Origin: Schizophyllum amplum
Lineage: Eukaryota > Basidiomycota > Agaricomycetes > Agaricales > Schizophyllaceae
Assembly (NCBI GenBank): GCA_007026445.1
Contig: VDMD01000016.1
Span: 558,001-622,000, forward strand
DNA length: 64,000 nt
Direction: 5' to 3'
A model generated the notes under the pieces. The model made no database searches. It had not been told where the DNA came from and saw nothing but the letters and a program-made list of their open reading frames with translations. Positions 48,339 to 59,971 of this stretch are shown piece after piece (the stretch's first letter is position 1; each line of letters opens with the position of its first letter). A program made the position numbers and the translations under genes.

Positions 48339-48743
48339 CATCGATTATCAGAGCGCCGCTTGGATACTTAGGGAACAGTCGACCTCGACATGGAGGCGGC
48401 GATTCATACCGAATCGGAAACTAAAAGCCTGGCAGAGGGCGCCAATCACCTATGGTGACCGAAGATGCTCTGTAGGGGTGATCCATATAGTACGGAAGTA
48501 GTAATGGCGGTGATATCCGAGTAATAAAATCTCAGACATTGAAAACTACATCCCTAGTGTCTGAAGACAGCGGAGCATTTCGCGTCATCTAAACCAGTGC
48601 CGTATCGCACGACATTCCCCGCACGCATGTCGCACCAATCCGATATAGGAGCAGAGACATTATATTGGTTTATATACGTTGAAGGCGCGAACGCTCCCTA
48701 GTGCCTCCTTAAACCGGATAAAGCGAGAAGCAAAAGTAAGTGG
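48339..48743. other. Intergenic region
   Basis: Roughly 400 bp with no supported gene, between two rightward genes. AT-richer (TATATTGGTTTATATACG near 48660) as expected of a promoter. Confidence 0.45.
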
Positions 48744-49968
48744 ATGATATCAACAGACCGTCAACGACATTCACACGCGTTTCCAGTGCACGTACACCTT
48801 CCATCTGACTTGTACCCATCAATCGTCGGCAACTGCGATCGCATCACGCTGCGCCATCTATGCCAGACCAGCTTTCTCATGCGATCGGCGGCGCAACCTC
48901 TGCTCTTTCATACACATAAAGTGATGGGAGACAGAGACGTCGAATTTCTACGCATTTTTCCAGAGTCCACCGCCTTCGTCCGCGTCTTCCAGATATACTC
49001 CGTCGATCCCCCTAGGGGGATTCCAGATATGCCCAAGGTCACCGATCTTTCGTGGATCGCCCCAACCAAAGACATTCGACGCCTTTGCTCAGCAGACATA
49101 GCGCTGGTGCTCATGAAGTTTCCAAACCTCCAGAAAGCCCGACTCTATGTCGACGTCGGTTACACCTTCACTTTGCATCAAGGTCTTAGGGCAATCGCAC
49201 CGTCTGTCACGTCACTGCGCGTGGGGTTTCCTCACGCACCGCCCATGGACATTATCGCAGCTGACTCCGCGAATTTACCCAATCTAGAGGAGCTCATCGT
49301 ACGCGAAGGACAACCGTTCGACGTCGGTTCCTTCATAGCCGACACTATCGGAACTCGCGCAAAGAAACTAAAACGCCTGCAACTTCCGGCATTCTGTGAC
49401 TGGAACCAGCTTTGCGACGCATTGGATACAGTCGCGCCCACAGTAGAACAACTGACCCTACCTAAGTTCAACTGGCTCAAAATGGGCTCTTCTGGTGCGC
49501 AGGCTTCCGGTGGCGGTACGCTTATATACTGACACTGCACTAGATGCCTTGCCGCGCAACGCACTTCCAGTGCTGGAGAGGTTCTCGATAAACATGTCGC
49601 AGGATCACAGGAACGACCTTAGCGAGATCTGGACCAGAGTGGCGGATCTTGTTCTGAACTTCCTGGCTGGGCGACACACACCAGCGCTTCGGGTCATACG
49701 AATCACTATACATGCGGCGACGGCAGTCCGCGCGTACAAGTACGGCTCCTACGCTTGGAAGATCTTCCGAGAGCTGCGCGGCATCGACCACTCCCTTCAG
49801 TGGCAGGAATGGATCGCCCGCACTCTTCCGGACAATGTGCTACTTGAGGTCTCAGTGGGCACTAGATACGCGCAGTACCCGAAGGATGCCGACGCACTCG
49901 CGCTTGCCCTCATGTCGGCTTCATATGTCGTGGACGAATCACGCTTTAGGATAGGGCCAGACATATAG
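48744..49968 (+). CDS. F-box/LRR-like protein, paralog 3 of 3
   Basis: Starts MISTDRQRHSHAFPVHVH. The F-box-like stretch is HLPSDLYPSIVGNCDRITL and RHLCQTSFLMRSAAQPLLF. Leucine-rich units follow (LVLMKFPNLQKARLYVDVG, LREGQPFDVG-like, LPNLEELIVREGQ). The shared phase-1 intron after MGSS rejoins DALPRNALPVLERFSINM, and the protein ends RFRIGPDI at 49968. It is the closest relative of the gene at 27688 and supplies the model for that gene's N- and C-termini. Inferred SCF adaptor. Confidence 0.75.
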
Positions 49969-50856
49969 TTAAATTCATGTTCGCATCGCGACCTGGCTAG
50001 GGCCATAGACTTTGTTCTTCGTGAACCATGACAGACACCTCAATCATCGCGACGCGCCAACGGTACAATAAGATTATACATACGAGAAGCGCGCCTCCCA
50101 TTTGTCCAGTGCCTCGCAATCGCGTAGAGCAGATTTCTACTCCCAAAAATACGCGCTGGCGGGCTACCCCCACCAACGAACCCTATATTGCTTTCCATAC
50201 CCACGCCGCCGTTCTTCCATAAGGCGATCGGTAGGTCTCTCATCATGCCCGTCGGCCCTCCGCACCAGGCCCACGGTACGCAGTGGCATATCGGAGGGTC
50301 TCATCCCAAATGTAGGTCTCTTCATATCCTGTCGAACAGGGCAACGACACGGGCACCGGCCATTGAAAAAGAAGAGATCGGCGCGAATTGACATACTGCA
50401 TTCAAACCGATACGATGCCTGGCTAACTTGTCGGGATGCAAACACGACGCGATGGAAGGTAGGAAGAGCGTACACCCATTGCCACTGTATCCAGATACTA
50501 ATCCAGAACGCCGGCGTATTTTGCATTGCACGCAGGCTAACAACTGATATTCAAGGATGTGGCGGCACCGCGGAAGACAGAGCAACTAACGCAGGTTCTT
50601 ACATGACGAGTCTTGCCTTGATAACTCAGATAAAATGCACAGACGCACCGGAAGACAAAACACGACTTAGGCGGCCTGTCACGGCCGCAGAGGGATTTTT
50701 AATTCAGATGCATTTAGACCCCGATTTCCGGCGCTCCCAAACCTCAGATGTACGCCATTGGTCGATGTTGCCACACAAGTGAGAAGACGGACGTCGTTCA
50801 AGAAAGATATGAGCAGTACATCAAGAAATGTAAACAGTTTTACAGCGACACAGCCC
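49969..50856. other. Gene-poor stretch
   Basis: About 890 bp without a supported gene. Overlapping open frames on both strands look like chance; none shows a domain or sensible splicing. Confidence 0.45.
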
Positions 50857-51617
50857 CTACATCCTATCCCGTCGATACCAATCCTGCAAAGCCTGAGTTT
50901 TCGCCATAGTAGTGCGAGTCTCCCAAGTGTTCCATCTATCACTAAAGCCCACCCAACGTACTAAATACACCATCCCGCGGCCCTTTCGACGCTCGTCGAT
51001 AATGTCCCTGACGTACCACTCTTCCTTGCCGGACTTGGTGATGACCTTGTACTTCTGGAACTTCGAAAGGTCGGCCTTGCCAACGGCTTTCTTAGTGAGA
51101 GAGCGCCTGGTTGACATAAATCGAGTCGTGGGCTTGCGGGTTTTTTTGGCAGTCGCAATCAATCCATTGTCTGACTGGTCTGGAAAAAGCTCGTAACATG
51201 ATCAATAAGGTAGCGAATGCTTACCTTCGGCTTCAGGCGTGGTCTCAATATCCGTGAGTGGAGACAAATCACGAAGCTGAGAAGCAGGTGAGGCACCACG
51301 CGAGTGCGTTCCAAGCTTCAAGGCGCTCGTCGGAGTTGACGCGCCGCGAGACGAGTGGCGATCCGGCGCCTGAACAGATGGCGTGTCGCGACCAGCAATC
51401 GACGGGTCAATGACATCGGCCACGGAAAGAGGCTTGACATTATCCAATGTCGTCGGCCCACTTTCGTCATCTGGTTCGGGAGAGCTGCTACAAACACTAA
51501 GCGCTCGAGCAGTGACGAAGACGAAGACACATACGACCCAAACTCTGCGGGCACCAAAGGTGGAGCACGGCCGTAACCTGGAGCAGGAGATATGTCCATA
51601 TCGCTAAGGTCACTCAT
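50857..51617 (-). CDS. Small chromodomain protein, one apparent 1-nt frame break
   Basis: Exon 1 starts MSDLSDMDISPAPGYG at 51617 and is Ser/Pro/acidic-rich. LVFVAALPEPDDESGPTT reads through only if one C is added at 51478-51480. Then come LDNVKPLSVADVIDPS and a GTAAGC intron. Exon 2 ends in a chromodomain: KSGKEEWYVRDIIDERRKG, MVYLVRWVGFSDRWNTWE and ALQDWYRRDRM. The aromatic positions Y, W and W/F of a methyl-lysine cage are present. No integrase or reverse transcriptase lies beside it, so it is more likely a host protein than a retroelement fragment. Inferred role: binding methylated histone tails. Confidence 0.75.
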
Positions 51618-53397
51618 ATCCTCGCGAAGCTCTCGAGCGGATCAACAGATATCTCGCAAACAAGAGGGGGGAAAGCAGAAGAAAGGAGCTTGCGTGGATA
51701 AAGACGCAAACGTGATCATTCATGTTCTATGACGACCGCGGTAAAGAACCACTGAGTATAACGGACATTCAATGCTGCGCCAAGTTACCGATCCTACGCG
51801 TTGAACGATGATAGGCTGCGCGAGCACACGCAGCAAACATAGACCTACGACATCCCTGAGTCCGTCAAATATATATCACGCTGGAGGCGAGGCGTGAAGC
51901 AGGCCAGATGGGCATTTGCTTAGCGCGCAGGGCGCGGCACGTTGGATGCTGACGGTAAAGGTACATGCTTTTCTATTTATCCAGCTGCTTTGAGAATCTA
52001 AACACCCGGTATCTGCGTGCGCGCATAGCGCTTCTCCGCATCCCTCTATCCCTCGCACTGAAAACTATGTCAAGAAACACGAGTTAACGGAGGAAAGTAT
52101 GAGCGCGTAATGGGAACTGACCCAAAACGGATGAACAACAGACACGTGGTCCGGCTATTGTCGGCCCGATTTGGAGACAGCGTCGCGACATTTCGACACG
52201 CGTTCACGGCTGCACCTCAACGGAAGCCCGGTTATTGCAGAACATCGTAGACAAAGAAGACTTACGTTGAAAAGGTATATTTTAGCTGAAATATGTCCAT
52301 GGCTGCTTGTCCACTGCGCAGACGCGCGTTCAACGGGGACGCGCGTACCGAATATTTGCGTGTTCATATAGGCGGGACAGCCTCTTCGGAGGGCTTCCGT
52401 CGTCGTCAATCGGCGAGGTATGGGTCAGTCAGCCCGCGTACGCAAAGCGCAACGCGAGCCCCAGGGATATAGAGTCGTCCATGGTCGAACACGATGGCGG
52501 GAGCCAAGGTGGACGGGCCGAACGATGATCGCTATTCCCACGATCACGAGTCACGGTTGTTGCCGAATGACGCACCTCGCGCGACAACAAATCGCTTGCC
52601 GAACGGCTCGCTCGCTTATGTCCGCCGCAGAAAACACAAGCGACTCGGTATAACGGTATGACGACGTCCAAAAGCAAAGAAAAGAAAGGACAAGCGCGGA
52701 CAGATATTCGAAACTGCGGGCCCGGGCGGTATGTACGGGTCGGAAACCGAGCATCACGTAAAAGTGATTGGTTGCACTTGATCGGGTCGTTACCAAAAAA
52801 ATGGCGGGAGTCGAGGATGAAGGGGTTCGTTTAGTCCATTTCATTTCCTAACTCACCAACGTTAATGAACGGGCGCTTTGGCACGCGTCGGCCCGAGATG
52901 CCGCGAGATGCTTGCTAGGCTGCTTTCTGGCAGTCATTCTCGTCGCATCTCCATAGCACGATACTTATACACTGAGCATGTGTATGTTTGGGTCTCAAAC
53001 ACGACAAACATCGAAATGGAGAAGCGCGTCTCACTGGCCAAAAGGTCAACATGATTCAAGGCTAAGTACAACTCAGAGGCGAAGGCTATCCTAAGATGTA
53101 CGAGATATTCGCCTGAAAATATCCAGGCTTCGATACGTCGAATGCATGAGTGAAGAAATATCCTGGAACAACATAGCATGGATACACGGTGAGGTAGTAA
53201 CTAGAAATACAGGGCGGGATATCATGGTGCATATAACTCGTGCAATCATCCTGGATCGCATATAATCGTCGTCGAAGATGTCCATCATGTCATAACCGAT
53301 TCTGCTGCACGATTGGTATAGCACACGTCTCCAATCCTTCGCGAAAGTTCATTCCCTCGCACGCGCTGGATTTATTGCATTACGCGCGGGCACGCAT
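51618..53397. other. Gene-poor region, nothing assigned
   Basis: About 1.8 kb with no supportable coding sequence on either strand and no clear repeat. GC content is lower than in the flanking genes. It could hold decayed mobile DNA, but I see no diagnostic motif. Confidence 0.5.
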
Positions 53398-53607
53398 TCA
53401 AGCCTTCGCGCTCTTCGTGCGGCGCGGCCACATTGTGGCGAGCGAAGACGTCCGCGGCCGGTTTGCCTGAGGCGTCGATGGGGTAGATGGCATCAGCGCC
53501 GCGTATAGCGCGAACGTCTCGCGCGGCTGCTGGTGGAAAGGGCTGAAGGCGTGCGGCGCCATCGTTCCGTGGGGGAACAAGCCCGAGCCAGGAGAGCTGG
53601 TCATCAT
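53398..53607 (-). CDS. Possible small protein (69 residues)
   Basis: The open frame starts MMTSSPGSGLFPHGTM and continues HAFSPFHQQPRETFALYAAL, ending MWPRRTKSAKA. It has a non-random look (Ser/Pro-rich with a basic end) and is preceded by a long CA/CG-rich leader of degenerate CATTCGC-type repeats that resembles a fungal 5' UTR. No domain. It could be a genuine small basidiomycete protein or chance. Confidence 0.4.
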   Translation of the reverse strand: MMTSSPGSGLFPHGTMAPHAFSPFHQQPRETFALYAALMPSTPSTPQANRPRTSSLATMWPRRTKSAKA

Positions 53608-54452
53608 GAAGGCTTTGGTGGTGGTGAATGAGGCGCTGGCGCGAGCGTTCGTGGATGTGCGTGAATGAGTCGGTTGCGTGTGAACGTGGCGAGTGCGTGC
53701 ACGAATGGGCGCGTGAATGTGGCAAGCGCGCGAATGCTGGCGAATGTGTGCGAATGTGGCGCGCGATTATAAGAAGAAGAGAAGGTGTAGATGAGTCGAC
53801 GTCGCGTGAGTCAGAAGGAGTAGTATTGCGAGAAGGATTGTGAGCGGGCGCGGCGGCTGTGCGTGGCGGCAAACGTGTTTTAGCGTCAGAGCGCGTTGTT
53901 AAAATACAGGCGCTGCCAGCAGAGCGAGCGCAATAGAAGAAATAAGCGCGCAGGGGCGGTGCGCGATGGGCGGGCGGGGCAGTGCGGTGGGGGAGAGCGT
54001 CAGCAGAGGCACCTTAATAAAGGACGTACGGCTCGGACGTCGGAGTATTCGATCCACACAATAAGCAGGCCCTTATTGTGCGGAGGAGTCCGATTGCCAG
54101 GGTATTGTGGGATTAGAAGGGCGCAGCATTACGTTCCTCGGGTTGTGAGCTGGTTGAAGACAATAAACAGCGGCCCGTGGAACCGGATACAACGGGTAAC
54201 GCATAAGGTGTGTGTACGTTGAAAATTGAGGGTGCAGAGAAAGCAGTGTCTGTCGCTTGCGATTGGCAGAATGTTGGCTTCTGCAGAAACGAGCGAGCAG
54301 CAGATGAGCGCAGGAAAGAAGAAGGGGATGCGCGCGACACGTCGAGTCACACCCACCGGCAGTTCCCGAACAGCGTGACCGACCGGAACCGCAGAGTCTG
54401 AGTTGAACTTGACGTTGAAGCACGGGACCGCGCCTGAGCGCTTATCTTCATC
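53608..54452. other. Intergenic region with degenerate GTGAATG/GCGAATG repeats
   Basis: From about 53640 to 53770 the plus strand repeats variants of GTGNGAATG (for example GCGAATGTGTGCGAATG), a decayed short tandem repeat. The rest is the probable promoter of RNase H1. No gene supported. Confidence 0.5.
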
Positions 54453-56073
54453 GTGGCATCCATTCGCCTCTTGCGTACCCTCCGCACACCACATCTCCCT
54501 CTCGCGTACAGCCGACGCGCCCACACCACATCGGTACCCTCGGTCGATTCAGAAGACCCCATGGCCTTCAAAGGAACCAAATCCAAGGCCAAATTCTACG
54601 CCGTACACAAGGGACACCACACCGGGATCTTCGACACTTGGTAAGTACGATGCACAAAACCTATACATTGTGAAGCGCTGACACGTGAACGCGCAGGTCC
54701 GAGTGCGAGTTGCACGTCAAGGGTTTCGCGGGTGCGATATACAAGGCATTCCCGACGCGTATGGAGGCGGAGACATTCGTTCAATATGGTCTGGGAGGAG
54801 GGGGTGCGGTCCCAGCGCCTGCGCCGGGACCAGCACCAGCAACGCCAGTGCCCAGCAGTTCGAGGGCGGCGGGGAAGAGGCCGGCGTCCGCGATGCAGGC
54901 GGAAGCTCAAAGCGACGCTGAGTGGGACGCGGTGTACACGGACGGCGCGTGCTCAGGGAACGGCAAAGTGGGCAGCGTCGCGGGCGTCGGAGTGTGGTAC
55001 GGGGTGAACGACGAGAGGTGCGTGGACGATTTCGAGCGATCGCTTGCCTGTGTTGATCGCCCTGCGGCAGGAACCTGTCCGAGAGATGCCCTGGGGATCA
55101 GACGAACAATCGCGCCGAGCTCATTGTCAGCTATGCCGCTCGCACCCTCTTGCCAGCTCTGACACGCGCTTAGGCTATAGCCCGCGTCTTGGAAGAACAT
55201 CCCTACAAGCGTGACAGACCATTAAAGATCTTGACCGACTCAAAATACTCCATCCAATGTGCGCATTCATTCATCTACATAAATCATTTACTTACAGACA
55301 CCAAGGCTTCCGCGACTGGCTACCGGGCTGGAGGAGGAGAGGTTGGATAAAAGCTGATGGCAAGCCCGTCCTGAACGTCGGCATCATCAAGTACATCGAC
55401 GCGCTACTCGAGCTCCGCTCCAAACTCGGGCACAAGATCCGTATGGAGCACGTCCGCGGGCACCAGGGCATCGAAGGCAATGAGGGCGCAGACAAGCTGG
55501 CCGTGGCGGGATGCCGCTACCCAGCGCAGGGCGAGCGCGACTGGGACGCCCTGGAGGATGGGGTGCGCGCGAAGATCGCGGCTGCCGACGCGCGCATCGC
55601 GGCCTCGCGCGCGCCGGTCGAGGTCGCTGAGGCGACGCCCGAGCCGCGGGCCAAGTTCCAGCGCGTGGACTCAAGCGGGGAGCGGCGGAGCAGTGGGGTC
55701 GCGTCCGCGCAGCATCTGTGGCAGATCCAGCCGCCCGAGACGCCAGCACGGAAGGCTGTGATCAGTCCTGAGGAGATCAATCCGGCGGTGAGTGCCTACA
55801 GTGGCGGTAAGACAGACGGGCTCAGCTAACACGCTGGTACAGGACTATGAGGGCTGCTTCGAGGACGATGAACAGCAGCTTCTTGAGGAAGTCAACTCTC
55901 CTGATCCTCCACGCACAGCAGGCAGGGTGTCTGCTGCCGAGATCACAAGTGCGGACCTCGAGGTGCGCTGGCAGTCTTCAGCTGGCCTCCTTTGACTGAC
56001 GGGGTGTCTTTGCCAGGCGTTCGCCTCTGGACTATTGGACGACGATGATCTAGCAGCCGAGCTGTCGGACTAG
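54453..56073 (+). CDS. RNH1: Ribonuclease H1 with N-terminal hybrid-binding (viroplasmin-like) domain
   Basis: Degrades the RNA strand of RNA-DNA hybrids. The start at 54453 gives MASIRLLRTLRTPHLP..AYSRRAHTTS, a mitochondrial presequence. An in-frame Met at 54561 (MAFKGTKSKAKFYAV) would yield a nuclear form, as in animal RNase H1. The hybrid-binding domain reads KAKFYAVHKGHHTGIFDTW, then ECELHVKGFAGAIYKAFPT and EAETFVQYG. After an Ala/Pro linker the catalytic domain shows all four acids: VYTDGACSGNG (D), TNNRAELI (E), ILTDSKYSIQC (D) and VRGHQGIEGNEGADKLA (D, with the His). A C-terminal extension of about 130 residues ends LLDDDDLAAELSD at 56073. Introns splice in frame, including one with acceptor CAAG before FRDWLPGW. 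Confidence 0.93.
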
Positions 56074-56674
56074 GTCACGATGCGAAGGTCGGACTGTTTC
56101 TTGTATAGCATCTCTTGGTTTATCTGTCTCTTGGACGTGTACTATCATATTCTACTTCGCTGAACTTTGTCGCTGCTGTCCGGCAGCATTCATCTATGCT
56201 AGTCAGGTGCCAGGTCTCATGCCACCGAAGGACGCACCGTGGCGGTACATGCGGCCGTCGGCGATGACTCGCAGCTGTTTTCTGGCGGCCTTCACAACCT
56301 TTACGACCATGAGAAAGGTTTTGCAGTGCTCGTCGAGTGTTCAGAGCGACGAAACGGGTTTGAGAATGAATACAATGGACTACTAGTATAGGGTGACGTC
56401 GGTGTGATAGTCACTGCAATCAATTGAGTTCGGATTCGGGCATGCCTCGAGGCCGCGCTCTTTGCTCTGCTCTTTCATCTTCGCGCGACGGTCGCAGGCT
56501 GCGCCTTTATCTTTCCCGGCCTATAGAACACTGATAAAGCAGAGCACATAGGAGCCCGTCGACGCGCAACTACATTCTCCGGAACGAATCCGCTTGTCGC
56601 CGTCAAGCGAGCTTTAGTCCCGCTACCGTACCTTTTATTCCCCCCTTCACCGTCGTCGGCGCCGGTTGTGCCGT
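56074..56674. other. Intergenic region
   Basis: RNase H1 3' UTR and TBC gene promoter. CT-rich sequence leads into the TBC start. No gene supported. Confidence 0.5.
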
Positions 56675-58876
56675 ATGGACGCTCCCTCGCTCGTCCTCGT
56701 TCCTCCCTCACCCTTCGACGTCCAATTCCAGTCGCGCTCGCCGTCGGCGTCCCCTAGGACGACAGTCACCGCCGACACGTCCGCGCGCTCCTCCCGCTCC
56801 TCCTACCAGTACCACGGAGCAAGCTCATCCGAGACGACCATATTCTCCATCTATTCCATGTACGGCGAAGGCAAAGACGGCTGCGAGAACGAGGGCAGCA
56901 GTTCCGCGGACAATCCGCGGCTATCGTACGCCAAGCGGAGCAGCAGCAGGACCAGCGCCAGCGTGCCCTCCGACGTGTACGACGGGATCGTGGAGGTTGC
57001 GACGAAGGCGACAGTCTCGCCGGACGGATCGCTGTCGGTCGGCGCCGCCTCATATGCCCGGCAACGCAATGGGTTCGTACCGCAGGTGACGATACGCGCA
57101 TCGTCCGACGATGCGGAATCATCGACGGCGGCGACACCCACCAATCTGGGCGCCCGCTCACGCACGCCATCCCCGAGACCAGCGTCATCCGAATTCCTGT
57201 CGCCACACCAGCCCAGCCCGACCGCCTCCACTTCGTCTTCGGCCCCTCCCACCCCACGGTCACCCTCCAAATCGCCCGTTATCACGCGCAAGCACTCCCT
57301 CAGCGCCATGACCAACCTCTCCCAGAGCGTCGCCTCGCTCACGCATACCAACTCCATAAATACCCCGCAGCCGCTCCCGAACGAGGACCCTGACGCGTTC
57401 CATGTGCGGCACACATACGCACTGCTCGATCTGTGCGGCGTGAAGGGTGATGGCTTCGTTGAGGGCGTCGAGCGCACCCGCGCACGCGTAGGCAACAGTC
57501 GCAGCAGCCAGCTTGATGCTGCACAGGCAATCGGTGACAGCGGGGAGAAGAGGAAAGAGCTCGACGAGAAGGAGCGTGCTGTCCTCGAAAGGCTTGACCG
57601 CTACGGTTTCTACGAGTCCGGCTCTCACGACAGGCTCGTCAGCATGCCCGCCGCGCCGCTAGCTCAACCCCTCAAGATGGTCGCGCCCGCTACGATCGAG
57701 GCAGGACCAGCGCCTTCGGGCTTTGCTGCTGCTGCAAACAGCTCTCGCGGCGGCCCTCCTCCACCCTTACCACCATCACTGTCATCACTGCCGCCCCCAC
57801 AACCTCTGACGAAGGAGGTTCCTCGTCTGGAGAAGTGGGGGCGCATGATCATCCCATTCACTCGAGACCAGGGCGGCAATATCGAGTCATGGGGCATTCG
57901 GGAAGGTGTGCCGGACAAGAAGTTGAGGAGGCGGGTGTACAAGGGCGTCCCCGATAGATGGAGAAGCGCGACGTGGGTTATTCTGGTGCGGAGAGCTGTA
58001 TGCAAGGCGGGACTAGGCGGGGGTCATCCTGGGTTTGGTGGGGAGCGACAGGTGGAAGCAGAGATGAAGCGTTTGCAGGCGGTGTACACGGAGAAGCTGG
58101 AAGAGGCTTCTTCGTACGACATCCAGATTGACTTGGATGTACCGCGGACCATTGGCGGACATGTCATGTTCAAGACGCGCTATGGCCTAGGGTGCGTAGA
58201 ATCTCACGAGAGTTTTATTCGCTGTCTAATGCCATGCTTCAGTCAACGGTCCCTTTTTCACGTCCTGCACTCGTTTTCGCTGTATTGCGACACTTGCGGC
58301 TACGTTCAAGGCATGGGCCCCATCGCGTCCACGCTGCTCCTCCACCTTCCGCCCCCGACCGTCTACACCCTTCTCTGCTTCATGCACTCATCACCTGCCT
58401 ACTCGCTGCATTCCATGTTCGCGCCAGGCTTCCCGGGCCTCCTGGAGGCCATCTATGTCCAAGAGCGTATCATGCAGACATGTATGCCCGACGTGTACGC
58501 CGCCCTCCGCGACAAAGGTGTCGGCACGACGGCCTACGCGACCAAGTGGTACATCACGCTCTTCGTCACCAGCCTGCCTTTCCAGACGGTGCTGCGGGTA
58601 TGGGACTGTTGGCTATTGGAGGGCCGTGACGTGTGGGTCGTGCTTGCTGCAGCGGTGGTACGCGTGTTCCACGAGCACATCGTCGCGCCGGGCGCGACGT
58701 TCGAGAGTATCCTCTCCCTGCTCTCATCGTTCTTTGTGCCCGCGGACGAGGACGCGCTGCTGGCGTGGATGGCGCGGACGCTCGCGGATACGAAGCTTCG
58801 GCAAAGCATCGCAGAGTGGCGCGCGACGTGGGCGGTCCTGGTCAAGGAGGGCAAGGACGCGACCGCGCTGCTGTAA
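56675..58876 (+). CDS. TBC-domain Rab GTPase-activating protein
   Basis: The first ATG in frame is 56675 (MDAPSLVLVPPSPFDV). The first ~330 residues are Ser/Thr/Pro-rich and disordered, with a possible short helical stretch (RKELDEKERAVLERLDRYG). The TBC domain starts near KLRRRVYKGVPDRWRSATW. It has both catalytic fingers: Arg in DLDVPRTIGGH and Gln in CGYVQGMGPIA. The Trp-rich LPFQTVLRVWDCWLLEG closes the fold, and the protein ends KDATALL at 58876. A short in-frame intron (GTGCGT after RYGLG, acceptor CTTCAG) is likely and would delete about 18 residues just before RSLFHVLHSFSLYC. Inferred role: stimulates GTP hydrolysis by a Rab in vesicle traffic; which Rab is unknown. Confidence 0.92.
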   Translation: MDAPSLVLVPPSPFDVQFQSRSPSASPRTTVTADTSARSSRSSYQYHGASSSETTIFSIYSMYGEGKDGCENEGSSSADNPRLSYAKRSSSRTSASVPSDVYDGIVEVATKATVSPDGSLSVGAASYARQRNGFVPQVTIRASSDDAESSTAATPTNLGARSRTPSPRPASSEFLSPHQPSPTASTSSSAPPTPRSPSKSPVITRKHSLSAMTNLSQSVASLTHTNSINTPQPLPNEDPDAFHVRHTYALLDLCGVKGDGFVEGVERTRARVGNSRSSQLDAAQAIGDSGEKRKELDEKERAVLERLDRYGFYESGSHDRLVSMPAAPLAQPLKMVAPATIEAGPAPSGFAAAANSSRGGPPPPLPPSLSSLPPPQPLTKEVPRLEKWGRMIIPFTRDQGGNIESWGIREGVPDKKLRRRVYKGVPDRWRSATWVILVRRAVCKAGLGGGHPGFGGERQVEAEMKRLQAVYTEKLEEASSYDIQIDLDVPRTIGGHVMFKTRYGLGCVESHESFIRCLMPCFSQRSLFHVLHSFSLYCDTCGYVQGMGPIASTLLLHLPPPTVYTLLCFMHSSPAYSLHSMFAPGFPGLLEAIYVQERIMQTCMPDVYAALRDKGVGTTAYATKWYITLFVTSLPFQTVLRVWDCWLLEGRDVWVVLAAAVVRVFHEHIVAPGATFESILSLLSSFFVPADEDALLAWMARTLADTKLRQSIAEWRATWAVLVKEGKDATALL

Positions 58877-59971
58877 TTGGCCGGAATCCGGACTGCTGTT
58901 TTCCCTCGAGATGACCATGACCCTCACGACCATGCCGCCACGAGAGACACGCCCGCCTGCACGCTCACCGTATCATTATCTGTCTATACTAATACGCAGA
59001 ACCCTCGGGACACAGGTCCTCTTAGTCTTCATCCCCGCCCATCCACCACCACCAAAATATCTCCTTGTGCTCCCGCTACGGAATCCCTTCCTCCGCACAC
59101 GGCTCCTCTCCTACCTCACCCTTGTTCCTGTCGCATACACACATCCACCGCCGCCCACTCATTCCCGCGTATTCACTAGACAAACTCGCAACGGTCTTTA
59201 CTACAAGTCGCATTATTTCACTTTTTGGCGCATCCTTTTTCTTCCCGTCCTGACACTCCGTTATATTTATGACTCGCATAGTTGCCTTGCTGCTTTCCCA
59301 ACGCAATATGTAATCTAAGTACCAACTCGGCAATCCAAGCAACGGTTTCATAGGGAAATTCAGATGAGGAGTTCGTGTGTTCGCGCAGCACTACGCCCTT
59401 CACATTGAGCACGCGTGACAGACTTTCCGGCGAGTGTACTTCAACATCTGACCTTGTGGTGCTAACCGTCGAAACTGTGATGCGCTCTTTGTGTGCTCTG
59501 GAGGTTCGACGAGGACGTGAAGTCTGGACTCCTTCCATTACGGCGTGGCGGGCCGAGCACACGTGAGCCGCCGTTCATTATTCTCTTCAACTCGCCCTCG
59601 TACTTTCGTGATTCATGCTGCCCTTTCTCAGCTGCCGATTCACTCGGCCTCAGAAGGATGGAAACCCCAGCTGCGCAAGATTTGCGCTCGCTCTTCGGAT
59701 CCGGCGCCGGTTGACTTTCAAAGCGTCTAATTGTTCTTCTTATTGTCTTTCGGTCGAGGTTTGCCTGTCCCGGCAGCGGGGCAATGTCCGCACATAAGAG
59801 CGTGCGACGAAGGGGAGCAGAGCATACGCGCGCTTTTCCCCCTTTTGCTTTCCCCGACAACTCAACGCCTGCGACGTCCTTACTGGCTTTCACTAGTACG
59901 CGGCGCTCTACACTTTGCAAGGTATGTGATTTGTTGTTTTCCATGCGGTCCCTGACACCTCATCTTTAGTA
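58877..59971. promoter_or_regulatory. Intergenic region; right part is the conserved promoter/leader of F-box copy 2
   Basis: About 1.1 kb. From ~59640 the plus strand matches, in order, words also found upstream of F-box copy 1: GGATGGAAA, GCGCTCG-CTTCGGA, TCTTTCGGTCGA, TCCCGGCAGCGG, ACATAAG and GGGAGCAGAGCATACGC. A 5'-UTR intron starting GTATGTGATT (after TTTGCAAG) and ending CATCTTTAG directly before the start is likely. The left part shows nothing. Confidence 0.5.

Noticed and set aside
36664..50000. Starship-type giant element
   Set aside because: No DUF3435/tyrosine-recombinase captain gene is visible and such elements are known from Ascomycota; only a looser accessory-cluster hypothesis is kept.
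50102..50782. Plus-strand open frame of 226 codons
   Set aside because: No recognisable motif, unbalanced composition and equally long frames on the other strand; treated as chance.
50857..51162. Chromodomain as a retrotransposon integrase tail
   Set aside because: No integrase, RNase H or reverse transcriptase lies upstream, and the N-terminal exon is a Ser-rich host-like region.
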